Source: Alteromonas macleodii ATCC 27126 (GTDB lineage Bacteria > Pseudomonadota > Gammaproteobacteria > Enterobacterales > Alteromonadaceae). From it: a stretch of 64,000 nucleotides of DNA. Under the pieces are notes generated by a model, which did not search any database, had not been told where the DNA came from, and was given only the letters and a program-made list of their open reading frames with translations. Both the position numbers and the translations under genes were made by a program. This document shows positions 9,424 to 18,600 of the stretch, one piece after another. The DNA lies in assembly GCF_000172635.2 (NCBI RefSeq), contig NC_018632.1, positions 2,914,001 to 2,978,000 of the forward strand, given 5' to 3'. The stretch's first letter is position 1, and each line of letters starts with the position of its first letter.

Positions 9424-9909
9424 ATGACAATTACTTCTGACAGCGTTGTAACGCTACACTACACCGTATCTACCGAAGACGGCACAACGCTAGACTCTTC
9501 AGAAGGGAAATCGCCACTAGTAGTACTACTAGGCCGTCGCTTCTTAATTGAAGGACTAGAAGATGCACTTATTGGTAAATCGAAGGAAGATAGCTTCAAC
9601 GTTTCAGTAAACCCTGAAAAAGCTTACGGTGAACGTGCTGACGAACTTGTACAAACTGTACCACGCTCAATGTTTGACGGTATGGATGTTGAAGTGGGTA
9701 TGTCTTTCCGCGCAACTACGCCACAAGGTGAGCAATCGGTCATTATCATTGAAACAACTGACGAAGAGGTTGTTGTTGACGGTAACCACCCTCTTGCCGG
9801 TATTCCGCTAACTTTTGACGTAACTGTTGTTGACGTACGAGAAGCAACGAAAGAAGAGCTTGAGCACGGTCATGTACACAGTGAAGGCGGTTGTGGTCAC
9901 GACCACTAA
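9424..9909 (+). CDS. slyD: FKBP-type peptidyl-prolyl isomerase, SlyD type
   Basis: SlyD is a cytoplasmic prolyl isomerase and metallochaperone that hands nickel to hydrogenase and helps folding. The 161-residue protein has the FKBP half-sites (VVTLHYTVSTEDGTTLDSSE and the LIEGLEDALIGK loop), the inserted IF chaperone domain, and the closing NHPLAGIPLTFDVTVVDVR typical of SlyD. The metal-binding tail is short (HGHVHSEGGCGHDH), with five histidines and one cysteine, much shorter than in E. coli. ATG at 9424 has AGGA six bases upstream. A second family member, fkpB, lies at 23.1 kb. Confidence 0.92.
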   Translation: MTITSDSVVTLHYTVSTEDGTTLDSSEGKSPLVVLLGRRFLIEGLEDALIGKSKEDSFNVSVNPEKAYGERADELVQTVPRSMFDGMDVEVGMSFRATTPQGEQSVIIIETTDEEVVVDGNHPLAGIPLTFDVTVVDVREATKEELEHGHVHSEGGCGHDH

Positions 9910-9950
9910 GTCACGTTGCTATTAAGCTTTAATAAATACTTAGTATATTA

Positions 9951-9977
9951 AAAAAGGAGCCATTGGCTCCTTTTTTT
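9951..9977 (+). terminator. Shared terminator of slyD and glnB
   Basis: AAAAAGGAGC-CATTG-GCTCCTTTTTTT sits between the convergent slyD and glnB genes. The stem is flanked by A on one side and T on the other, so it works in both directions. Confidence 0.88.
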
Positions 9978-9993
9978 AATAAACACCATTTAA

Positions 9994-11174
<1,181 letters not shown>

Positions 11175-11548
11175 TATATCCACGTATTTTTGGGGCGTCC
11201 TGGAACTTGATTCTACGACAATCTGACCGCAGATGTTAGTGGTATCCGCGCATCTATTTGGATTTACTCTTCTGGTATTGCAGTTGTGCAGCACTTAAGG
11301 TCAGCAATTTATTTATTATTAAGTTGAGATTCAAGCACAGCAGAACGACAAGCCATTAAACGTAAGGCGTATGGCCAAATATGCGGTTGCGCGGTAAAAC
11401 ATACCTTTGCCAACTCAAATTAGTTTACCCTAAAATATGAGTAAGTAGCGTAAAATTATGGCGCTACAACATTACATTGGAGAAAGGCGGCGCAAAAGCA
11501 AACCCTCCTGTTTCTCTTTATAGCAACGCGTGGAATCGAATACCGTTT

Positions 11549-12130
11549 ATGACAAACACTAGGCTTACAGCACGACTATCCATAATGTCGAGACAGCAAG
11601 GACTAACCCTTCTAGAAATGCTTGTTGCCGTCGCTATTCTTGCCATTATTCTCACCACAGTTGCGCCTGGCATTCAAAATATCGTAATCAAAAATAGAAT
11701 TACCTCTGACTTAAACAATTTAAGTGCAGTGGTTCAACGCGCTCGCTTTTCTGCGGTAGACGAACAAACCAACGTAGTGCTGTGCCCTACGCAAAACTAT
11801 ACAGCCTGCACGTCGAGTTGGCGCAATGCAAAAATGGTGTTTATAGATGCAAATGGAAACGGCGGCCGGGATAACAATGAGGTCTTAATTGTAGCAAGCG
11901 ATCCACTTAGTAATGCCAATACCATCTCCGGTATAACCGGCAGCCTTATCTTCGACGAGCAAGGCGGAATAGACCGCGCCGCAACCATCACCTTATGTCC
12001 CAATAACAACGATGCAAACTATGCATCAGCACTTTTATTATCGCTTTACGGAAGAATATCTGTTGCCGTAGACAGTGATGACAACGGCAAAAAAGAAGAC
12101 TTAGAAGGTAATGAGTTAAGCTGTAGCTAA
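11549..12130 (+). CDS. FimT/FimU-like type IV minor pilin
   Basis: This is a prepilin with the leader ending QQG, then LTLLEMLVAVAILAIILTT with Glu at +5, so it should be cut by PilD and assembled by the type IV pilus machinery. The body fits the FimT/GspH family: VVLCPTQNYTACTSSWRNAKMVFIDANGNG. Two EF-hand-like loops are visible (DANGNGGRDNNE and DSDDNGKKEDLE). Starts at 11549 or 11585 are both possible and neither has a clear ribosome-binding site; 11585 gives a short six-residue leader. It may serve as the FimU that is missing from the main pil operon further right. Confidence 0.8.
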   Translation: MTNTRLTARLSIMSRQQGLTLLEMLVAVAILAIILTTVAPGIQNIVIKNRITSDLNNLSAVVQRARFSAVDEQTNVVLCPTQNYTACTSSWRNAKMVFIDANGNGGRDNNEVLIVASDPLSNANTISGITGSLIFDEQGGIDRAATITLCPNNNDANYASALLLSLYGRISVAVDSDDNGKKEDLEGNELSCS

Positions 12131-12168
12131 CCGTTCACTTTTCGTATCGTTAAGTTTCGAGCATTTTC

Positions 12169-12561
12169 TTACCAACATTCTGTGGGCGTCAGTGCGTCTT
12201 CACGTATTTTTATTACTCTACAGCTGTCCGTAGATGCTCTAGATGTCAGTGTAGCACTAATTTCATACATTCCCGTGTCGCTGATGGTTTGTGAGATGCG
12301 TACGCTGGCTATTCCAAAGGGTGGCAACGCATCGTGCGTTACGTACTCGCCTGTGAGTAGCCAACTTCGCGACTGAATTGCTTGGGCAGACAGAAGGTAC
12401 ACTTTGACCTTGTTGAGCTGACTTAGTTGTTTGCTAGCGGTAATTGCCGACGTAGTCGCAACGCACAATATGCCTGCTATAGCCGTTGCAACCAGTATTT
12501 CTACAAGCGAAAACCCTTCAGTCAGATGATGTTGTATGTACGCTTTATAATTCCCTTCCAT
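12169..12561 (-). CDS. Lone minor pilin-like protein on the opposite strand
   Basis: The 130-residue protein has a type IV prepilin N-terminus: leader ending TEG, then FSLVEILVATAIAGILCVA with Glu at +5. Beyond the helix it is small, with two late cysteines (DSCRVIK and PTECW) that could form the C-terminal disulfide loop seen in pilins. It does not match a named minor pilin that I recognise; PilV/GspI-like is the closest guess. It is transcribed against its neighbours, so it must have its own promoter. Confidence 0.7.
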   Translation of the reverse strand: MEGNYKAYIQHHLTEGFSLVEILVATAIAGILCVATTSAITASKQLSQLNKVKVYLLSAQAIQSRSWLLTGEYVTHDALPPFGIASVRISQTISDTGMYEISATLTSRASTDSCRVIKIREDALTPTECW

Positions 12562-12639
12562 GGTACAGCTATCTCTCTAATTGAATTTCAGTACATTGAG
12601 ATTACCAATATGAATTAAGCAGGGTAACTGGACTTACGC

Positions 12640-13194
12640 ATGGCTTTTCACGCTTACACATCCAACAACAAGCTAAGCATTCCACAACGGAGATTGAATG
12701 GGTTTACGCTTTTAGAAATGCTAGTTGTACTGGCAGTAATCAGTCTCCTATCGTTAATTGCTATTCCTTCATTTGATGCATGGAATGAGCGAAATGCCTT
12801 TAAACATGCTGCCACCGGAATAGCCTCACTCGCAAAACAGGCGAGAATGAAAGCACTAATAAACAAAAAGAACATGTTCCTGATTGCGCAAATTGAACAC
12901 AATAGCTGTGTACTCGTGAGCGAAGAAGACTCGTGCTCTTGCGCCACCCGCCCAAGCTGTGCCTTGACTGAGTCGAGTTTCTTGTCACTGCCTTCGCGGT
13001 GGAATACAGAATTGAGCACAACCAATAATGAGGACAAGATTGTCGCGTTCAATAAAAACGGTACCCTCAATTTTGCGAGTAATACGACGCTAACGCTTTC
13101 AAGCCAGCGCTTCAGGGCAAAGTTAGTTATTAATACATTGGGGCGAATAAAGCTATGTAGCGTTCAGTCTATTTCTGGAATAGCGCCATGCTAA
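12640..13194 (+). CDS. Minor pilin, PpdA/GspH-like
   Basis: This is the first gene of a four-gene set arranged like E. coli ppdA-ppdB-ygdB-ppdC. The leader ends LNG and is followed by FTLLEMLVVLAVISLLSLIAIPSF, a classical class III prepilin signal with Glu at +5. The 184-residue body has paired cysteines (CSCATRPSC) and a beta-rich end, as in GspH/FimT proteins. GGA stands seven bases before the ATG. Its stop overlaps the start of the next gene by seven bases, indicating translational coupling. Whether it serves pilus priming or DNA uptake cannot be told from sequence. Confidence 0.78.
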   Translation: MAFHAYTSNNKLSIPQRRLNGFTLLEMLVVLAVISLLSLIAIPSFDAWNERNAFKHAATGIASLAKQARMKALINKKNMFLIAQIEHNSCVLVSEEDSCSCATRPSCALTESSFLSLPSRWNTELSTTNNEDKIVAFNKNGTLNFASNTTLTLSSQRFRAKLVINTLGRIKLCSVQSISGIAPC

Positions 13195-13826
13195 AACATG
13201 TAATGCGTCGTGGCGCAATCAAGCCGTATTGTGGATATAGTCTCACCGAACTGCTGGTGGCCTGTGGCTTGGCAAGTATAGTGATTTCAGCCGTTGCAAC
13301 TCAAGCGGCGCGGTCGCACATTGCACACTCATCAATTCAACACGCTACCAGCGTAGAAGACGACATACGTGCGCTACAAAGTACAATTACACAACACCTA
13401 AGCAAAGCGGGTTTTGTTTACTCCCCTAACACCCTATCACCTTTCGGTGCGACCACAATCGAAAATACGGTATTCGAAGTAACCACTGGCCACCGCGCAA
13501 ATGAACCTGAAAATAGCTGTGTTACCTTTTCTTATGATAAGAACAAGGACGGCGTGGTATCGCAGGCTCAGGGGGAGTTTTTTGGATACCGATTGCACGA
13601 CAATGCCATCGAGTACCGAGTAGCAGGACATTCCTGTATTCAAAGGGGTTGGTACGACTTAACCGATACGCAAACTACCGTTGCCACCAAATTCACGGTT
13701 AACCGAAGGCACAGCAGTAGCTGGGGAAGTGCCTATGAAATTGAAATAGAGTTGCACAGTAAAGTTGATCCTACCGTCAAAAGCGCCAGAACGTTCATAG
13801 TTGAGGCTGTCAATGCCTACTACTAA
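13188..13826 (+). CDS. Minor pilin, PpdB/PilW-like
   Basis: The second gene of the ppd-like set encodes 212 residues. The leader ends YCG before YSLTELLVACGLASIVISAVA, with Glu at +5. The body includes DKNKDGVVSQAQ, an EF-hand-like acidic loop, and two cysteines (NSCVTF and HSCIQ). The start at 13188 overlaps the previous stop (ATGCTAA), and an in-frame ATG at 13203 is an alternative. PpdB and PilW-type pilins are usually this length and occupy this place in the gene order. Confidence 0.75.
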   Translation: MLKHVMRRGAIKPYCGYSLTELLVACGLASIVISAVATQAARSHIAHSSIQHATSVEDDIRALQSTITQHLSKAGFVYSPNTLSPFGATTIENTVFEVTTGHRANEPENSCVTFSYDKNKDGVVSQAQGEFFGYRLHDNAIEYRVAGHSCIQRGWYDLTDTQTTVATKFTVNRRHSSSWGSAYEIEIELHSKVDPTVKSARTFIVEAVNAYY

Positions 13827-14784
13827 TTCCGAAATGCAGTGCCCTCAAAGAGGCAACAGAAAAACTGAGTTTAGAACAAGCCATGGAGGGGTTGTACCTA
13901 CACGCCATACTGCACCGCTTCGTTTTCAGCAAGGCATCGCCGTGTTGGGAATTGTGGCCATATTATTAAGCGCTATTACCTTCTCAGCTATAAGTACATC
14001 ACAGCAGGTTCAACAATTTTATACGATTGAAAAGACAAAGCGGGATACCGAGAAGGCACATGTTACACACATGCAGCAAGTCAAAGAAATCGCCACGTTG
14101 TTACGAAGTCATTCGGCCTCGCAAACGTTGAATAGGATAGACACATCCAATGCAACGATACTTATTGAGCAGACCGATTTAGTTGGTGAAGAACAGCAGC
14201 CTTTGCAACACTTTGACGTGCGGGTTTCCCAAGACGAAAGTAATATGATTTACACAGCTAAATTTCTGCGCTATCCGTCACTGTTAAGGCTACCTACTTC
14301 AACTCAACAATTATCATGGGACAATCAGCTTACCGAATGGCTGTTTAATCGAAGCATAGAGCACCTGAGTGCGACGTATTTTCCTCAAAGCGTTGCTAAA
14401 CAGGATTGTGTGAACCTTCCGCCTGCCAGTATTTTCTGGATAGAGGGAGATTGCCAATTGGATAACGAAGATATAGCACACTCAGACGAAAACCAGCCTT
14501 TAATGCTACTGATAGTGGATGGCGACCTTTCACTTCACGCCGATACGCAATTCCATGGTTTGATAGTTATGCTTTCCACCACTCCATATACGCACACTTT
14601 GCATGTTTCACCTGAGGCATCTATAAAAGGCGCTTACGTTTCCAACCACCCCTTGAACACGAATCTTGATGGGCCATTAACACCGTCCACCGCGGTGCTA
14701 AAAAACCTTCAATCGCACACTACACTCGCTAAAATTATCCCTATCCCGGGTTCATGGTATAGGAATAACTCAACAAACGATTGA
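13813..14784 (+). CDS. PilX/YgdB-position pilin-like protein with a long C-terminal domain
   Basis: The third gene of the ppd-like set has an ATG at 13813 that overlaps the previous stop by 14 bases. The N-terminus has a 40-residue basic leader ending FQQG, then IAVLGIVAILLSAITFSAI; Glu at +5 is absent, as in PilX/GspK-type tip pilins. At 323 residues it is more than twice the size of E. coli YgdB. The C-terminal third has a repeating pattern, LLIVDGDLSLHADTQFHGLI then SPEASIKGAYVSN, that looks like a small beta-helix or bactofilin-like domain. Function is inferred from position. Confidence 0.65.
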   Translation: MPTTNSEMQCPQRGNRKTEFRTSHGGVVPTRHTAPLRFQQGIAVLGIVAILLSAITFSAISTSQQVQQFYTIEKTKRDTEKAHVTHMQQVKEIATLLRSHSASQTLNRIDTSNATILIEQTDLVGEEQQPLQHFDVRVSQDESNMIYTAKFLRYPSLLRLPTSTQQLSWDNQLTEWLFNRSIEHLSATYFPQSVAKQDCVNLPPASIFWIEGDCQLDNEDIAHSDENQPLMLLIVDGDLSLHADTQFHGLIVMLSTTPYTHTLHVSPEASIKGAYVSNHPLNTNLDGPLTPSTAVLKNLQSHTTLAKIIPIPGSWYRNNSTND

Positions 14785-14831
14785 GCTGAATATTAGGTAA
14801 ACGAAAAACCAGAAATAGAGGATCCTCAAAG

Positions 14832-15092
14832 ATGCCTAAATTGAAAAATACAGGAAGTATTTTAATTGAAGTGTTGCTGGCACTGCTTATTTTAACAAGC
14901 ACTACCACCTATCTACTTGCCACTCGCATTGATTCTAGGCTTCTCTTTCAAGTGACTTTGGATGAAAACGCTGAGCACAATGTCTCATTGAATTCGGATC
15001 GACTCGCTCTAGTTAACGACCCGGTTGACCAACGTTGGGATGACATCGCAATATTTGGTGAACCGTCATTACTGGTAATTTCAGCCCAATAG
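14832..15092 (+). CDS. Small minor pilin, PpdC/PilV-like
   Basis: This is the fourth and last gene of the ppd-like set, at only 86 residues. The leader MPKLKNTG precedes SILIEVLLALLILTSTTTYL, with Glu at +5. After the N-terminal helix there is very little globular domain, so this is among the smallest pilins of the group. GAGG lies ten bases before the ATG inside the palindrome GAGGATCCTC. It converges on pilE, which ends 80 bases away. E. coli PpdC is also short and also closes its operon. Confidence 0.7.
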   Translation: MPKLKNTGSILIEVLLALLILTSTTTYLLATRIDSRLLFQVTLDENAEHNVSLNSDRLALVNDPVDQRWDDIAIFGEPSLLVISAQ

Positions 15093-15172
15093 CACATCAA
15101 CGCCACGTTTTTTAAGGCGTCAAAACGACCTGTGGCATTAATCGCTTAACGAATATCTACCAGTATTAATAA

Positions 15173-15637
15173 TTAGCATGACCAGCAATATTCATCGGAC
15201 TCAAGGGATCCATTGTTATTTTTATCCCAACCCTTTCTCCCATCACTGAAGTAAAACAACGTGCCATCTGATGCTTGACCTGTGCCGCTGACTGGCGTTG
15301 CCCTCAACTCATAAGCTGTTGCGCTGGCCGCTTGTATAGTTAAATTATAACGGCGATTTGCTTGGGGCTCAGAAGACGGAGAATAAGTAGAAAAAACGGC
15401 TGGCGCGCCGGTGTTTGCGCCACCACTTGCCGCACCTTCATAACTGAAAGAACCACTGTGATGACGTTCCATTGCAGATGCGAACCCCAACAAGTCAGCC
15501 TGCCCTGTGCCGCGGTATCCATCGGCAATAACACCTTGGTAAGAAGGGTATGCAATGGCGGCAATAATGCCCACTATCGCCACAACTATCATAAGCTCAA
15601 TTAATGAAAATCCGCTCTCTGTTTTTTTATGCTTCAC
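15173..15637 (-). CDS. pilE: PilE-type minor pilin
   Basis: This is the last gene of the pilV-pilW-pilX-pilY1-pilE operon. The start is GTG at 15637 with GAGGG seven bases upstream, inside the tail of pilY1, giving leader MKHKKTESG and mature FSLIELMIVVAIVGIIAAIAY with Glu at +5. The longer frame from 15667 would overlap pilY1 and break the leader. The 154-residue protein has the TYEL/TFQ-like PilE core and ends with a disulfide-sized loop YCWSC. An EF-hand-like loop DKNNNGSLESDE precedes it. In Pseudomonas PilE links PilY1-capped minor pilins to the major fibre. Confidence 0.88.
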   Translation of the reverse strand: MKHKKTESGFSLIELMIVVAIVGIIAAIAYPSYQGVIADGYRGTGQADLLGFASAMERHHSGSFSYEGAASGGANTGAPAVFSTYSPSSEPQANRRYNLTIQAASATAYELRATPVSGTGQASDGTLFYFSDGRKGWDKNNNGSLESDEYCWSC

Positions 15638-15639
15638 AA

Positions 15640-18600
15640 TTATTCCCTCTCTGTTTCTGAGTGCCAACTACCACGCTGAATTCGCTCGAATCTTCCGTAA
15701 ATATTTTCAGCTAAACACTCAAATGCGTTAGTACATGCCTCGTCGTTGCCATCTTCATCAACGTCAATCACTGCTGAGACACATTCAGTACCCAAGCAAA
15801 CCACTGGACTCACAATATCTTCTATAAGAATTTTGGTCTCTGGTGCGATGCCAGTTTGTTTCAATTCTGCTGAGCGGTCAGCGTCGTTAACTTCTCCGTC
15901 ATTATTTACATCTGTGACGGCGTTGCCATTAAACATACTGACTAAATAAGCGCGACTATTACCCGTGGGCGGAGCACATGCACTGGTACTACTCACCGCC
16001 GGAACATAGGTCGTAAAGAACACCTTGTAATCGATAATTAGCGGAGAAGACAGTACCTTTTCACCGTTAGTGGTTAAATTCAAATACCACCCAGCCTTGT
16101 TAGCAAAGTCCTGTGAAGCCAACTCGCGCTCCCCCTCGTCACTACTATTTAAGGCATGACTCGTGGCGTTGTACATTCCACTCTCATAAACCGTTTGCAT
16201 AAATGTGTAATTCCCATTTACATCACGGTTAAATACGCCGCTGTCTTTAAGCATATAAAAGTTGTCTTCAACTACGGTATCTAGCGGAGATGCACGCCAT
16301 CCACTGCCAAGGGCTATGCCATAATACAACTCATCGCCTAGCGCTATCTCTGTTACGTCTGGCCCATAGTAGAAATGTCGGTTGGTTTCTGCTGTGTCGC
16401 CACCGAAGTCGGCAATGCGCGCGCCTTTTATAAAATTCGTACCTGAATTTCCATTATAAATGTCTAACCTGAATAACTGGCCGCCCATATCGGCCACATA
16501 CATATGGTCCGCAAACCCATCGTTATCCCTATCAATAACTGAAATTCGCCCTGGAACGCTGTAAGTCATATTCGTTAAGTTTAAATCCGCATCTTCATTA
16601 CTTGCATGCCACAAGAGGCTGCCAGTATCAGCGTCGAACATAAACACAGCATTGCCAACGACATCATTTGCTCGAATAGCACGATCATCTTGTGCGTCAT
16701 CGTAGCCACCGCCAACAATCATGACATTTTTAACTTGTCCGCCCATGTTCACTTTAGTGATTGTTGGTCTCGACCACGTCTGGCCCAACTTTGCCAGCGT
16801 CCCCGCCCCGCCTTCAATTTTGAATTTCAGCGTGGGTGAGGTCTTTTGCGTCACATCAAAGACATAATAATTACGTCCCCCCCTGCGCATACCAACATAA
16901 AGGTACTTGTTGTCTCCAACTGTTCTTAGAATCATGTCACCATCTAAGCCATATTTGTGCTCTAGCGATGATGTGTCTTTATAAAAATGATGTAGATTCT
17001 GCAGCAATGTTTTAGGCATGATGGCAAAGTTCTCTTCGCCTGTTGAAGTGTCGAATGAATGCAACATTCCTTGGTTGGTGGCGACAAAAATGGCCGAGTC
17101 GTCAGTACCGTAGTTAACAATTATAGGCTGAGAGTGAATGGGATCGCCCATTTGAGAGCGATAGTCAGTTGTACTTCCATCGCCGTTACTGTCTTTTACG
17201 TCCACGCCTCGAGTCCACTTTAAGATGGCATCTCTTAGTGCATTCGCGTCAGTTTCATCCTGAATGGCAAGGTCAGCATTCGTTATATTCGTATTGTTTT
17301 CGTGTAATTCATTGGCACTTCTTACAATGCTACCCGTATCATTGAACACGTATATATTTCGGTTCCCGCCCAAGCGACTGGCTGCTCCACCTTCACTCAC
17401 CTCGCTGCCGTCAGCAAGGGTTGACCAATAGCTGTGTGCATTTTCAGCGAAGAATCCCGTAACGCTATCCACCGCATTTAGGCTGTTTTTATCGAGAATT
17501 TCATCACCACTTAAGCGATAACGTTTAAGGTTCCCAGGCCAAATCGCCCCTTCGCTCGGCTTAAACAATGCGAAGTATAATTCATCTCTATGGGTTAGAC
17601 GGTTTAGCTGGTTAACCGCCACACCAGGCGACACAAAGGTTGCATTAATATCTTTTACAGAACGCAAAATAGTATTAAACGCCTCGAGCAAATCCGTACT
17701 GTTATCTGCCTGATAGAAACCACCACCACTTTGCAAAGCAAGCTGATTAAGGAAGTTGTTGGCGTTATTGTTCGCCGCAAACCCGATGGTGTGTGTAATA
17801 ACCCTTGGGCCTATTACTGACGTTGACGCTTCACTGATATTTCTCACTAAATCTAGGCCGCACTTCTCACCGCTACTTCCGGTACAGCTTTTACCAAGTA
17901 ACGTCTGAATTTTCGAAACACTGTGGTTGTTGTTCGCTTCACCGTCGGACAATAAAACAATGTGATTGTTTGTTTGACACTGTAGGTCAGACACCGGTGA
18001 AATGTAACTTGCCGGTGTTGGAATCTGCTCAGTGATACAGTCGCTGTCTGACAAGTTGTCTTCCGAGCAGCCCGAAGGCAAAATTGAATCTGCACCTATA
18101 TAAGAGCTTCTGTGGCTCACACGAGTACTTCTTCGCACAGAGCTGCTAACGTCACTTTCCCCACGTTTTCGCCCATAATCTACGTCTCTACCGCCATAAT
18201 AGTTAGCCGCTTCCAACAATGTGTCTACTATAGGGGTTAGACCGTTGGCGCTAAGCTCATCTATTTTGCTGATCAAATGTTCACGGACCGTTGCTGAAGC
18301 GCCAGGTGTCGCCGAGCCGTTAAACTTCACAATAAGCTTCGGTGCTTTAGATGGCGAGTTGTTATACGTATGCGCACCGCGGTACGACACAAAATCATCA
18401 AGAACAAAAGCCATATCGTTACCTGACCGCCAACCTGAACGATCAACAATTTGCTTAACAATGTTGCTCACGTCAGGCGTACGGTAGGTATAATTGTTGT
18501 AAAAATCAGGCATGGACCAAGTAATACCCGATGTTTTAGGCAAATTTCGTAAGCGGTTACGACGGTCTGGATGAAAATCAGACGCATCATCATCAGCTAC

